Of a DNA stretch of 64,000 bases, positions 48,353-57,413 are shown one piece after another. The translations under genes and the position numbers were made by a program. Under the pieces are notes generated by a model. The model worked only from the letters and a program-made list of their open reading frames with translations, was not told where the DNA came from and searched no databases. Source of the DNA: an uncultured Marivita sp. (lineage in GTDB: Bacteria > Pseudomonadota > Alphaproteobacteria > Rhodobacterales > Rhodobacteraceae); assembly GCF_947488135.1 (NCBI RefSeq), contig NZ_CANKYW010000006.1, forward strand, positions 184,226-248,225, in the 5' to 3' direction. How positions within the stretch are numbered: position 1 is the stretch's first letter; each line of letters opens with the position of its first letter.

Positions 48353-49255
48353 ATGGAGCTTTGGATTTTCGCCAGCGTCGCGGCGGCCTTTTTTCAGACC
48401 ATTCGGTTCATGCTGCAAAAGGTGCTGAGCATTGGCGTGCTGAGCACCGCCGGATCGACCTTTGCGCGCTTCGCCTATGCCGCACCGGCAGCCTTGTTGG
48501 TAACAGCCGCGCTCTTCTGGTTCACCGGGGCTCCCCTGCCGTACCTGAACGGTTGGTTCTGGGTCTACGCATGGCTTGGCGCAGTGACGCAAATCCTGGC
48601 CACGGTCTGTGTCGTCGCCCTGTTCCGGCAACGCAACTTCGCCGTCGGCATCACGTTCAAGAAAACCGAGGTGATTCAGACCGCCATCGTCGGTGTCGCC
48701 CTGTTCGGAGCGGAGGTGTCTCTGGCGGGATGGGGCGCGATCCTGATCGGGTTGATCGGCGTTCTGCTTTTGTCACGCACACCGGGGATCGAACGCGGCC
48801 TCTGGGAGAGCCTGCGCAGTCGCGCCACGGTGCTCGGCCTGTCATCCGGCCTGTTCTTCGCGTTCTCGGCAACCGGCTATCGCGCTGCATCGCTCGAGAT
48901 TGACAGCGACGATGCGCTCTTGCGCGCTGCTGTAACGCTGACCTGCGTGACCGCATCGCAATTCGTCGCGATGGCGCTCTGGCTGCGGTGGCGCGAGCCG
49001 GGTCAGGTCACTGCCGTCTGGCGCGCGCGACGGGTGGCGGTCTGGGTCGGACTGACCTCCATGGCCGGATCCCTGGGCTGGTTCCTTGCCTTCACCCTGC
49101 AAACAGCCGCCTATGTGCAGGCGGTGGGGCAGATCGAACTGATCTTCTCGCTCATGGCGTCGGTGCTGTTCTTCAAGGAACGGGTGACGGCGCGGGAATT
49201 GATCGGAATGGGGTTCCTAGCCGCGTCGATCCTGACCTTCATCCTCGTGATCTAG
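48353..49255 (+). CDS. EamA/DMT family transporter
   Basis: A 300-residue protein with ten hydrophobic helices in two EamA repeats. It starts MELWIFASVAAAFFQTIRFMLQK and the second repeat includes TLQTAAYVQAVGQIELIFSLMASVLFFKERV, the family's signature end. It probably exports a metabolite. It shares an operon with the desaturase (six-base gap), and its stop overlaps the convergent NUDIX stop by four bases. Confidence 0.9.
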   Translation: MELWIFASVAAAFFQTIRFMLQKVLSIGVLSTAGSTFARFAYAAPAALLVTAALFWFTGAPLPYLNGWFWVYAWLGAVTQILATVCVVALFRQRNFAVGITFKKTEVIQTAIVGVALFGAEVSLAGWGAILIGLIGVLLLSRTPGIERGLWESLRSRATVLGLSSGLFFAFSATGYRAASLEIDSDDALLRAAVTLTCVTASQFVAMALWLRWREPGQVTAVWRARRVAVWVGLTSMAGSLGWFLAFTLQTAAYVQAVGQIELIFSLMASVLFFKERVTARELIGMGFLAASILTFILVI

Positions 49256-49959
49256 TCCCGCAGCGGACGCCCATGCAGTCGCAGGAACAGACTTTCCTCG
49301 TCATCGTTGCGGAAGAAGGGAACAGATGCGGGTGGGTGCGGGTCCGCCGCGCGCGCAGCAACCTCGGCCAGTACGACCTCGGTGATGAAGGGAAGGTCGA
49401 AGCCGCGCACCTTGTCCAGCGCGATCCATTGCAGATGAGCCAGTTCGTCCGAGGCTTCCGAGAAATCGTCCGGGTCGCTCGCCAGATCATCGGCATCCAG
49501 CAGAAAGAACCGCGCGTCAAACCGGCGGGGCCGTCCCGGAGGCGTGATCGCGCGGAACACGAATTGCAACGGGGCAGCGTTGGGCAGGTGGCCCTTGGCC
49601 GCGAAGTCCCGCCAATTGTCCGGAGGTGCGTCCCTCCAGTCGCCCGGCTGTCCGAGGATTTGCCCGGTCTCTTCCCACAGCTCGCGGATGGCAGCGGCGG
49701 CAAGCGCGGAGGCCCGGTCGGCGGGCGAGTCGTCGATCAACCGGCTGGCGCAGAGCGGCGACAAGGGTTCGGCGAAAGGAACCTGCGCATCTTCGGGATC
49801 GACCGCACCGCCGGGAAACACGAACTTGTTGGGCATGAACGCCGCCTTCGCGCCGCGCTGGCCCATGAGCACACTTGGTTCGTGGGCGCGGTCGCGCAGG
49901 ACGATGATCGTCGCGGCATCGCGAATGGCGGATTTGTCGATCGTCATCGTATCGGTCAC
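49252..49959 (-). CDS. NUDIX hydrolase
   Basis: About 235 residues. The NUDIX box is split by a long insertion: GGAVDPED, then about 40 residues, then AIRELWEETGQIL, as in NUDT8/NUDT19-like hydrolases acting on CoA or related pyrophosphates. The GTG start at 49959 has AGAAGGG just upstream; the ATG at 49947 is the main alternative. It follows the DUF983 gene by 25 bases on the same strand. Confidence 0.87.
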   Translation of the reverse strand: MTDTMTIDKSAIRDAATIIVLRDRAHEPSVLMGQRGAKAAFMPNKFVFPGGAVDPEDAQVPFAEPLSPLCASRLIDDSPADRASALAAAAIRELWEETGQILGQPGDWRDAPPDNWRDFAAKGHLPNAAPLQFVFRAITPPGRPRRFDARFFLLDADDLASDPDDFSEASDELAHLQWIALDKVRGFDLPFITEVVLAEVAARAADPHPPASVPFFRNDDEESLFLRLHGRPLRD

Positions 49960-49984
49960 ACCGGATCCCTTCTGCCGCGAAAGG

Positions 49985-50380
49985 TCAGGTCGCGCCGCCG
50001 GCGAAGCCATGCATGTACCGTGACCACTGGAAGGCCACGATCGCCCCTTTCAATCTTGGCAGAAGGTAAAGCGTCAACGCGACGCAGCCAACCGCGAAGA
50101 TCGTGAACAGCACGAGCGGCTCGGGACGGAAGTTCACGAATACGATGTGCAGCAATGGTGCCATGAGATGGCCGACGATCAGGATCGTCAGGTAGGCCGG
50201 TCCATCATCCGCACGGTGGTGATGCAATTCCTCACGACAGACGGGGCAGGTGTCACGCACCTTGAGATATCCCCGCAACAAGGGGCCGCTGCCGCATTTC
50301 GGGCATTTCCGCCGCCAGCCCTTGCGCAACGCGGGCCAAGTCGGACGTTCGTCCTGTTCTGTCATGTGTGATGTCGCCAT
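49985..50380 (-). CDS. DUF983 family membrane protein
   Basis: A 131-residue protein with an N-terminal zinc ribbon, CPKCGSGPLLRGYLKVRDTC with a second CxxC, and two membrane helices (about 70-88 and 93-110). GGGAG lies seven bases before the ATG at 50380. DUF983 members are common in alphaproteobacteria, sometimes near cytochrome oxidase genes, but no function is established. It pairs with the NUDIX gene. Confidence 0.87.
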   Translation of the reverse strand: MATSHMTEQDERPTWPALRKGWRRKCPKCGSGPLLRGYLKVRDTCPVCREELHHHRADDGPAYLTILIVGHLMAPLLHIVFVNFRPEPLVLFTIFAVGCVALTLYLLPRLKGAIVAFQWSRYMHGFAGGAT

Positions 50381-50612
50381 GTTCGCTCTCCCGCAGGCAA
50401 AATGGCGTCCGCTTCGCTTGATGAACAGTTGGCAATCTGTCCTTGCGGCTGGATGTCGCAAATCACGCGACCGTGAACGGTGGGGGATGATTTCTGCGAC
50501 GGGTTTCTCCGCGCGGCCCGTGAAACGCAGTGGATGCCAAGACGAACAGGCTTCGTCCTGGACCACGAACGAAAAGAACCGGCGCTCAGGCCGGGTATGG
50601 AAAGGAAACGAC

Positions 50613-51110
50613 ATGAAAATGAATAAGCAGGTTTCAGCCATCTTGATTGCGACCCTCCTGGCAGGCGGCGTTGCGTCAACCGTGTCCGCCCAGGACAATG
50701 ATGCGCGCGCAGAACGTCGGGCCGAGATGTTCACTCAGTTGGACACCAACGGTGATGGGTCGATCTCGGCCGAGGAATTCGCAAATCCGCCCAGCCGTTT
50801 CGCGCAGGCTGATGCGAATGATGACGGGATGCTGAGCGCGGAAGAGATCGCCGCAGCCGGGCAGTCGCGTGCCGAAGATCGTGCAGAGCGCATGATCGCG
50901 CGGATGGACACCAACGGTGACGGCATGCTCTCGGAAGACGAGATCGGCCAGCGCCGGGACGGAGCCCGCATGTTTGACCGTCTGGATGCCAACGACGACG
51001 GCGTAGTCAGCGAGGAAGAATTCGCCGAAGCCCGCATGGGCGACCGCGATGGACGGCGTGACGGCGACCGAGGTGGTTTCTTTGGCGGCAAGCGCCACGG
51101 AAACCGCTGA
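50613..51110 (+). CDS. Exported EF-hand protein
   Basis: A 165-residue secreted protein. After a signal peptide (MKMNKQVSAILIATLLAGGV up to VSA-QDND) come four EF-hand loops: DTNGDGSISAEEF, DANDDGMLSAEEI, DTNGDGMLSEDEI and DANDDGVVSEEEF, each with canonical acidic ligands, so four calcium ions could bind. The tail is rich in Arg, Asp and Gly. It lies upstream of an ECF sigma gene and a metal-sensor gene, suggesting a link to envelope calcium or metal status. AAAGGAAAC precedes the ATG. Confidence 0.9.
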   Translation: MKMNKQVSAILIATLLAGGVASTVSAQDNDARAERRAEMFTQLDTNGDGSISAEEFANPPSRFAQADANDDGMLSAEEIAAAGQSRAEDRAERMIARMDTNGDGMLSEDEIGQRRDGARMFDRLDANDDGVVSEEEFAEARMGDRDGRRDGDRGGFFGGKRHGNR

Positions 51111-51192
51111 ATTTCAAACGACGTTGCAAGCGGTGCGCGTGCATCGCCTGCAACTCCTGCTAGACTGGATCCCGGACCAAATCGGCGGTGGA

Positions 51193-51792
51193 ATGACCCA
51201 GAGCCAGACCGACCCTGTCGCTGAAGCGGCACTGCTCAAGGCTTATGCCGCCGGTGACACCGCCGCGGCCCAAACGCTGGCGACCACCTATACGCCGTTG
51301 GTCTTTGCCCATGCGTTTCGGATGCTCAACGACCGGGCCGAAGCCGAGGACGTGGCGCAGGACGCCATGTTGCGGTTGTGGCGCCAGGCGCCGGGCTGGG
51401 ACGCGCAGGGTGGGGCATCGGTGCGCACCTGGCTGTACCGGGTGACGGCCAATCTCTGCATTGACCGGTTGCGTCGGACACGGCCGGACGGTCTGCCGGA
51501 CGAGCTGGATATCGCGGATGACCGGCCGGGCGTCGAGGCGCAGATGCAGACCAAGGCCCGGCAGATGGCGCTTCAGGAGGCGCTGATGCAGTTGCCGGAT
51601 CGCCAGAGACAAGCGGTGGTGCTGCGCCACATCGAAGGTTTGGGCAATACCGAGATTGCCCAGATCATGGACATCGGACCTCGTGCGGTTGAAAGTCTGA
51701 CCGCGCGTGGCAAACGCGCCCTGACAGAGCTTCTGAGCGGTCAGCGCAAGACTTTGGGGTATACAGATGACACAGTCCAGACCTCCCTTTGA
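51193..51792 (+). CDS. ECF-type RNA polymerase sigma factor
   Basis: About 199 residues. Sigma region 2 is FAHAFRMLNDRAEAEDVAQD with AMLRLWRQAP, and region 4 is LPDRQRQAVVLRHIEGLGNT followed by EIAQIMDIGPRAVESLTARG. A start at ATG 51193 follows a weak GGCGGTGG; an upstream in-frame extension overlaps the EF-hand gene and is less likely. The next gene starts 26 bases before its stop, a coupling typical of sigma/anti-sigma pairs. Confidence 0.9.
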   Translation: MTQSQTDPVAEAALLKAYAAGDTAAAQTLATTYTPLVFAHAFRMLNDRAEAEDVAQDAMLRLWRQAPGWDAQGGASVRTWLYRVTANLCIDRLRRTRPDGLPDELDIADDRPGVEAQMQTKARQMALQEALMQLPDRQRQAVVLRHIEGLGNTEIAQIMDIGPRAVESLTARGKRALTELLSGQRKTLGYTDDTVQTSL

Positions 51793-52108
51793 CGACCCGA
51801 TCGAGGCGGCCTTCGCCGAGGCGCGCAGGACGACTCCGGCTGTGCCCGACGATCTGATGGCGCGCGTGATGGCGGATGCGGTGGCCGAGATGCCATTGAA
51901 AACAAAGGCGTCCCCGTGGGGACAGTTCATAAGAACGCTGGGCGGATGGCCCGCGATGGCCGGTCTTGCCATGACCGCCTGCGTCGGGGTGTGGGCAGGT
52001 GGGACGTTGAGCGACGATCTGATGCTGGCCCTGACACCACTCGAAAGCGCGTCGTTCGACACGGGCATGGGCCTAGGCGCGTTTGACCTTTTACTGGTGG
52101 ATGGCTGA
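51767..52108 (+). CDS. Small membrane protein, probable anti-sigma partner
   Basis: A 113-residue protein overlapping the sigma gene by 26 bases. The N-terminal half is soluble and acidic (DDPIEAAFAEARRTTPAVPD); one membrane helix spans about 62-80. Overlap with an ECF sigma gene and this topology fit an anti-sigma factor or CnrY-like regulator. I see no zinc-binding anti-sigma motif, so the role is inferred from position. Confidence 0.65.
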   Translation: MTQSRPPFDDPIEAAFAEARRTTPAVPDDLMARVMADAVAEMPLKTKASPWGQFIRTLGGWPAMAGLAMTACVGVWAGGTLSDDLMLALTPLESASFDTGMGLGAFDLLLVDG

Positions 52109-52109
52109 G

Positions 52110-52592
52110 ATGGCTGATGCAACTCCGAAAAAGACACCGCTTTGGGTGCGGATCACGCTGTTCGCATCGCTTGCGATCAACATTCTGATCCTCGGCGCCG
52201 CGGTGGGGTTTCTTGCGCTTGGCGGGACTGACCGCCGTGCCGACCGGGATAATCGCGATTTTGGCGCATTCTACACCCGCGCGCTCAGCGAAGAGGACCG
52301 GCGCGCGCTGAGGCGGGATTTCATGGCCGAACTGGCCGAAGGCCCCCGGGATCGGGGTGCTGTCGTTGCCGACATGCAAACGACATTGGACACCCTACGC
52401 GCGACGCCCTTCGATCGCGACGTCTTCGAGGCCGCGATGGCCGAACAGTCCAGCCGCCGCAAGGCGCGTGAAGACATGGGCCGCCGTTTGCTGGCCGATC
52501 GGATCGCCGCGATGACCGATGCAGAGCGCGCGGCCTATGCGGATCGGATCGAAGCCCGCGTAACCGACCTTGCGGAGCGTATCCGCAGGTAG
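52110..52592 (+). CDS. Periplasmic heavy-metal sensor (CnrX/ZraP-like)
   Basis: About 160 residues: one N-terminal membrane helix (about 14-38, LFASLAINILILGAAVGFLAL) and a helical periplasmic domain rich in Arg, Asp and Glu, with LSEEDRRALRRDFMAELAEG and the C-terminal MTDAERAAYADRIEARV typical of the CnrR/ZraP fold. It may sense metals or envelope stress and control the sigma factor upstream. An ATG at 52101 is an alternative start, overlapping the preceding gene. Confidence 0.82.
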   Translation: MADATPKKTPLWVRITLFASLAINILILGAAVGFLALGGTDRRADRDNRDFGAFYTRALSEEDRRALRRDFMAELAEGPRDRGAVVADMQTTLDTLRATPFDRDVFEAAMAEQSSRRKAREDMGRRLLADRIAAMTDAERAAYADRIEARVTDLAERIRR

Positions 52593-52597
52593 CCCGG

Positions 52598-54013
52598 TCA
52601 AAGCGCCTGTCGTGTGACCGCTTTGGAATGTTGCGCCGGGGTGGTTTCAATATCACCCGGCGTCGCGATTTCGATCCGGTTGCGGCCCTTTCGCTTCGCC
52701 CGGTAGAGCGCGCTGTCCGCCGCACGCCTGAGATCCTTCGTCGATACCCGATCCGTGCGACGCGCATGGGCGACCCCGATGCTGATCGTGGCGCGTACAT
52801 GGGTGCCGTCCTCGATCGCCCTCGGGTTTGTCGAGACCGTGGTCCGCAGCCGCTGCGCCACGCTGCGGGCCTGCGCAGGTCCAACGTCGGGCAGGACGAC
52901 CAGAAACTCCTCTCCTCCGTACCGGGCGACGAAGTCTCCGTCGCGCAAGTTGGCTTTCAGCAGGCGCGCGATATGCCCGAGGATATCGTCCCCGGCGGCG
53001 TGTCCGTGATTGTCGTTGATCGCCTTGAAGTGGTCGATATCCGCGATCAGAAGCGCGATTGGGCGGGCATGGTCGGACAGCGCGCGGTCGGTCTTGCGGA
53101 GGTAATCGTCCATCGCCTGACGATTTTTCAGCCCGGTGATGGGATCGGTATACGCCTTTTCGCCAAGCGCAGTTGTCGTCTTGCGGGCCTCGTCCGCATC
53201 GTGCTTGAGCCGGGCAAGCCTGCGAATGCGCAGGGCAAGTTCAGAGGATGACACGGACAAAGGCACCTGATCCTGCGCGCCAAGATCAAGCGGTGAGGCG
53301 GCAGCGATGCTTTGGTCGGTGACGAACAGGATCCGGCTGTGTCTGCATTTCGGATGGGATTGCAACGCGCCCAGCAGGTCCCGCGCCTCGGTCCCGCTTG
53401 CGGTCTCGAAAAGAACGAAGACATCGGTGTCCTCGTCCGGGGACCGGCGGGCGGATTTGATGGTTGTGATTCGTGTCTCTAACCCGGTTTCCAGGGCGAC
53501 GCTTTCCACGCGCGACGGAACATCCACGGCCGCTTCCGGTGCCACGAAGGTCACCACGGTCTTGGGCAGAAAGGACTGGCTCGCTTCAGCAAGGCCGACC
53601 CTGACTTCAGGCTCTGCCGGGGAACGGCTGTCCTGAGTGGATTGCTTGATCCGCATGAAATTGCGCAGACGGGCCTTCAGGTCGGCCGGATCGGAGTGAT
53701 GGTCGATGACGTCATGTGCCCCTTCGATCAACGCGCTGACCCGGGCCGAATGGTTCTCGTGCGCCACGGCAACGACGATGGTGGTCAACTGCGTTTGCGG
53801 TCGTGCGCGCAGCAGCTTGCACACATGCCGGAGCCTAAGGCCGGGCAAATCGTCAGCAATGATCACGACATCGGGCGGATCCTTTTGAATGTACAGAAGC
53901 GCCTCGGTCATGGTCTCGGCGAATTCGACCGGATACGCGGCCGTATCCAACTGCGCGCGCAAGTGGATACGGCGGTTCAACAAGGCGTCGACGATAAGGA
54001 CGTGACCGGCCAC
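52598..54013 (-). CDS. PleD-like diguanylate cyclase with degenerate receiver
   Basis: A 471-residue protein. An N-terminal receiver-like domain (1-125) and a second adaptor-like domain (about 150-270) precede a GGDEF domain with GGEEF at 366-370 and an inhibitory-site RxxD at Arg357-Asp360. It should therefore make c-di-GMP. The phosphoacceptor position of PleD (Asp53) is Ala53 (VVIIADDLPG), and one acidic pocket residue and the conserved Lys are also replaced. The convergent metal-sensor gene ends six bases away. Confidence 0.88.
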   Translation of the reverse strand: MAGHVLIVDALLNRRIHLRAQLDTAAYPVEFAETMTEALLYIQKDPPDVVIIADDLPGLRLRHVCKLLRARPQTQLTTIVVAVAHENHSARVSALIEGAHDVIDHHSDPADLKARLRNFMRIKQSTQDSRSPAEPEVRVGLAEASQSFLPKTVVTFVAPEAAVDVPSRVESVALETGLETRITTIKSARRSPDEDTDVFVLFETASGTEARDLLGALQSHPKCRHSRILFVTDQSIAAASPLDLGAQDQVPLSVSSSELALRIRRLARLKHDADEARKTTTALGEKAYTDPITGLKNRQAMDDYLRKTDRALSDHARPIALLIADIDHFKAINDNHGHAAGDDILGHIARLLKANLRDGDFVARYGGEEFLVVLPDVGPAQARSVAQRLRTTVSTNPRAIEDGTHVRATISIGVAHARRTDRVSTKDLRRAADSALYRAKRKGRNRIEIATPGDIETTPAQHSKAVTRQAL

Positions 54014-54103
54014 GGCGAAACTCCGTCTGCGGTTGGCGTTAAGGCTTTGCTCACCAATTCATTGCCGGTATTGGTTAATAAAGCGTTTGGGAAATATCTA
54101 AAA

Positions 54104-54388
54104 ATGACACTTTCCAGTGAAGCGGCCGAGCAGGTCGCGTTGAAAGCCATCGTTTGGCTGGCAGGTAATGACGACCTCTTGCCGGTGTTCATGGGCTCGA
54201 CAGGTGCCGACGAGGCCGCCTTCCGCGAGGGCGTCGGCAACCCCGAATTTCAAGCCTCCGTGCTTGATTTCCTGCTGATGGACGATGCCTGGGTGATCGC
54301 GTTCTGCGACACCGAAGGGGTGCCCTACGATCGCCTGATGCAGGCGCGCGCGATGCTTCCCGGCGGGCAGCAGGTCAACTGGACATGA
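54104..54388 (+). CDS. DUF3572 family protein
   Basis: A 94-residue protein matching DUF3572: MTLSSEAAEQVALKAIVWLA, DDLLPVFMGSTG and the terminal FLLMDDAWVIAFCDTEGVPY. It is helical and probably cytoplasmic; function unknown. Its stop overlaps the start of the HAD phosphatase gene (ATGA), as in other alphaproteobacteria. Confidence 0.88.
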   Translation: MTLSSEAAEQVALKAIVWLAGNDDLLPVFMGSTGADEAAFREGVGNPEFQASVLDFLLMDDAWVIAFCDTEGVPYDRLMQARAMLPGGQQVNWT

Positions 54389-55086
54389 CAGTCCGCGATA
54401 TCGGTGCGATCCTGTTCGACAAGGACGGCACATTGTTCGATTTCGGCGCGACATGGAACGTGTGGGCCGCGAACCTGCTCACCGCTCTGGCACAGGGATC
54501 GCATCAGCGCGCGGTCGCCCTGGGGGAGCTGATCGGATACGATTTCGAGGCCCGGACATTTTCTCCGGACAGTTTCGTCGTCGCCGGCACCCCGGATGAC
54601 CTCGTCGCGGTCCTGGCGCCTGCTTGCCCGGATCTGAGCCGCACCGAACTGATCACATTGATCAACGGCTTGGCCGAGGCCGCGCCGATGGCCGAGGCTG
54701 TGCCACTGGCCCCTCTGCTGGACCGCTTTCTGGCGGGAGGGCTTCACCTTGGCGTCGCAACGAATGATGCAGAACGGCCAGCCATCGCGCATCTCGATGC
54801 GGCGGGAGTACGCGGGCGATTTGCGTTCATCGCCGGGTCGGACAGCGGCTTTGGCGCGAAACCTGCTCCGGGCCAGATGCATGCGTTTTGCGACGCCGTT
54901 GGCGTCGCGCCCCAACGGGCCGTAATGGTCGGCGACAGCACCCATGACCTGCACGCGGGTCGTGCGGCGGGGATGCTGACGGTGGCGGTGCTGACGGGTA
55001 TGGCGAAAGCCGCCGAACTGGAGCCTTTCGCCGATGTCGTTTTGCCGGATATCGGCCATTTGCCCGAATGGCTCGGCCTGGACTGA
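54385..55086 (+). CDS. gph: HAD-superfamily hydrolase, phosphoglycolate phosphatase-like
   Basis: A 233-residue haloacid dehalogenase-type phosphatase. Motif I is FDKDGT with Asp12 (nucleophile) and Asp14; motif II is the VATND segment; motif IV is VMVGDSTHDL. A helical cap lies between motif I and II. It resembles Gph, which removes 2-phosphoglycolate, but other small phosphates are possible. Coupled to DUF3572 by a four-base overlap. Confidence 0.85.
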   Translation: MTVRDIGAILFDKDGTLFDFGATWNVWAANLLTALAQGSHQRAVALGELIGYDFEARTFSPDSFVVAGTPDDLVAVLAPACPDLSRTELITLINGLAEAAPMAEAVPLAPLLDRFLAGGLHLGVATNDAERPAIAHLDAAGVRGRFAFIAGSDSGFGAKPAPGQMHAFCDAVGVAPQRAVMVGDSTHDLHAGRAAGMLTVAVLTGMAKAAELEPFADVVLPDIGHLPEWLGLD

Positions 55087-55185
55087 TCTGCCGACCAAGC
55101 GACAAATACGACCGCAGGAGTCGTGTTCCGACAGGATAAGCCACCACAGCGGTGCCTAGCTTGAAGGGCAACGCAGGAGGTTGGC

Positions 55186-56745
55186 ATGACCGAAGTCATC
55201 ACGCGCAAGAGACGGAGCGGCGGACGTTCAGGGCATGCTGTACGCCGCGGCACCGCGGTGATCGAGCAGCTTCCGTGGACTTTGCCCGTGAACATCGACC
55301 GCCCGACCGAACCGCTGAGCGAAGAGGGCGTGCAGCGTATTCACGACACCGCGATGGTGATCCTCGAAGAGATCGGGATCGAGTTCCTCAACCCCGAAGC
55401 CGTGCGGATCCTGCGCGAGGCCGGGTGTACCGTGAATGACGAAAACGTGCGGATGGGCCGGGATTTCGTGATGGAATGGGTGCGCAAAACGCCCCGGTCC
55501 TTCACGATCACGCCGCGCAATCCCGACCGGCAGATTGTCGTTGGCGACGGTCACATCCTGTTCGGCAACGTGTCCTCGCCGCCGAATTACTGGGACATGG
55601 AGGTGGGTCGCAAAGTGCCCGGCACGCGCGAGATGTGCCGAAACTTCCTGAAGCTGTCGCAGTATTTCAACTGTATCCACTTTGTCGGCGGCTATCCCGT
55701 CGAACCTGTGGATGTGCACGCCAGCGTGCGTCATCTGGACGTGCTCTATGACAAGCTGACGCTGACCGACAAGGTCGCCCATGCCTACTCGCTGGGCAAG
55801 GAGCGGGTCGAGGACGTAATGGAGATGGTGCGCATCGCCGGTGGTCTGAGCCATGAAGAGTTCGATGCCAGCCCGCGCATGTATACGAACATCAATTCGA
55901 CGTCGCCGCTCAAGCACGACTACCCGATGATGGATGGCTGGATGCGTCTTGCCGCCCGCAGGCAGGGCTGTATCGTGACGCCCTTTACGCTGGCGGGGGC
56001 AATGGCGCCTGTCACGATGGCGGGTGCGGTGGCGCAATCCCTGGCCGAAGGGCTGAGCGCGATCGTACTGGCGCAAATCATCAACCCCGGCGCGCCCTGC
56101 GCCATCGGGACGTTCACGTCGAACGTCGATATGAAATCCGGCGCGCCGGCGTTTGGAACACCGGAATACATTCGGGCGACGCAGATGACCGGCCAGATGG
56201 CCCGGTTTTATGGTTTGCCGCTGCGGTCCTCGGGCGTCTGCGCAGCCAACGTACCGGACGGTCAGGCGATGTGGGAGACCGAACACAGCCTGTGGGCCGC
56301 GATTCAGTCAGGGACCAACATGGTGTATCATGCGGCTGGCTGGCTTGAGGGCGGTTTGATCGCCAGTCCAGAGAAGTTCGTCATGGATTGCGAGGTGATC
56401 CAGCAGATGATCCGCTACATGGATCCCGCGATCTGCGACACCAGCGACGATGGTCTGGGTCTCGAGGCGATCCGCGAGGTGGGCAGCAACGGCCATTTCT
56501 TCGGCACCAAGCACACGCAGGAACGCTACACGACTGCATTTTACCAGCCGTTCCTGTCGGACTGGAAAAACTACGAAGCCTGGGAAGCGGCGGGAAGCAT
56601 CTGGACACCGGAACGGGCGCATGTGCTCTACAAGGCGATCCTGGAAGAGTTCGAACCGCCTCCGATGGACGAAGCCATCCACGAAGAGTTGCTGGACTTC
56701 GTGAACCGCAGAAAGGCGGAGGGCGGCGCGCCGACGGATTTCTAA
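55186..56745 (+). CDS. Trimethylamine methyltransferase (MttB) family protein, non-pyrrolysine
   Basis: A 519-residue MttB-superfamily methyltransferase. The frame has no internal stop, so it is the non-pyrrolysine type, which in known cases demethylates glycine betaine or similar quaternary amines onto a corrinoid protein. Recognisable are VILEEIGIEFLNPEAVRILREAG near the start and LIASPEKFVMDCEVIQQMIR in the last third. No corrinoid protein or activase gene lies beside it, so its partner is elsewhere. GGAGG precedes the ATG. Confidence 0.9.
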   Translation: MTEVITRKRRSGGRSGHAVRRGTAVIEQLPWTLPVNIDRPTEPLSEEGVQRIHDTAMVILEEIGIEFLNPEAVRILREAGCTVNDENVRMGRDFVMEWVRKTPRSFTITPRNPDRQIVVGDGHILFGNVSSPPNYWDMEVGRKVPGTREMCRNFLKLSQYFNCIHFVGGYPVEPVDVHASVRHLDVLYDKLTLTDKVAHAYSLGKERVEDVMEMVRIAGGLSHEEFDASPRMYTNINSTSPLKHDYPMMDGWMRLAARRQGCIVTPFTLAGAMAPVTMAGAVAQSLAEGLSAIVLAQIINPGAPCAIGTFTSNVDMKSGAPAFGTPEYIRATQMTGQMARFYGLPLRSSGVCAANVPDGQAMWETEHSLWAAIQSGTNMVYHAAGWLEGGLIASPEKFVMDCEVIQQMIRYMDPAICDTSDDGLGLEAIREVGSNGHFFGTKHTQERYTTAFYQPFLSDWKNYEAWEAAGSIWTPERAHVLYKAILEEFEPPPMDEAIHEELLDFVNRRKAEGGAPTDF

Positions 56746-56813
56746 AATCTTACAGGTTAGCCGATTATTAAGGCCGCCGTGTCAGCCTGCGCGTCAAGGC
56801 AAGGGCTTTGGCA

Positions 56814-57413
56814 ATGCATGGATTGATCTTCCGAACGGTTGAAGCGTTCGTTTCCGACAGTTTCGGGCCGGAGGCTTGGGCAAAGGCTGTCGCCTGCTCC
56901 GATCTGGAGGTCGCGTCGTTCGAAGCGATGCTGCAATATGACCCTGCGCATTTTCCAAAACTGCTGAATGGCTGCGCCCGCGCTTTGAACCGACCGCAAT
57001 CGGTCATTCTCGAAGATATCGGCGCGTATCTGATCACGCACCAGAATCATGCGTCAGTCCGCAGGCTGATGCGGTTCGGGGGGGATACGTTTCCGGAACT
57101 GCTCCGTTCGCTTGACGATCTGCCGGGGCGCACGCGGTTGGCGGTGTCGGGTCTCGATCTTCCGCAGGTGCAGGTACGCGAAACGATCCCGCATCATTTC
57201 ATGATTTCCTGCCGCGGTGAGCCTCAAGGGTTCGGTCACGTTCTGGTCGGTTTGCTGCGCGCGATGGCCGACGATTACGGCACTCTGGCGGTTCTTGATC
57301 ATCAGGGTGTTCGCAACGGATCAGAGGTGATCGACGTCCGCGTTATCGAAACGTTTTTTGCCGAAGACCGGGGGTTTACTCTGGCGAGGGCGGCAGAGGA
57401 AGAAACCACATGA
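56814..57413 (+). CDS. H-NOX-like (heme NO-binding family) protein
   Basis: About 199 residues, beginning MHGLIFRTVEAFVSDSFGPE as in HNOB-domain proteins. The characteristic middle RRLMRFGGDTFPELLRSLDDL and late GFGHVLVGLLRAMADDYG fit the Rhodobacterales version. Classical H-NOX proteins bind heme through a proximal His in an LDxLHxHL-like motif and a Y-S-R triad; here the first position is about Pro104 and the triad reads Met130, Ser132, Arg134. Heme binding is therefore uncertain. Its stop overlaps the next gene (ATGA). Confidence 0.88.
   Translation: MHGLIFRTVEAFVSDSFGPEAWAKAVACSDLEVASFEAMLQYDPAHFPKLLNGCARALNRPQSVILEDIGAYLITHQNHASVRRLMRFGGDTFPELLRSLDDLPGRTRLAVSGLDLPQVQVRETIPHHFMISCRGEPQGFGHVLVGLLRAMADDYGTLAVLDHQGVRNGSEVIDVRVIETFFAEDRGFTLARAAEEETT

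Noticed and set aside
55186..56745. Pyrrolysine-type MttB
   Set aside because: There is no in-frame TAG inside the gene, so it belongs to the non-pyrrolysine branch.
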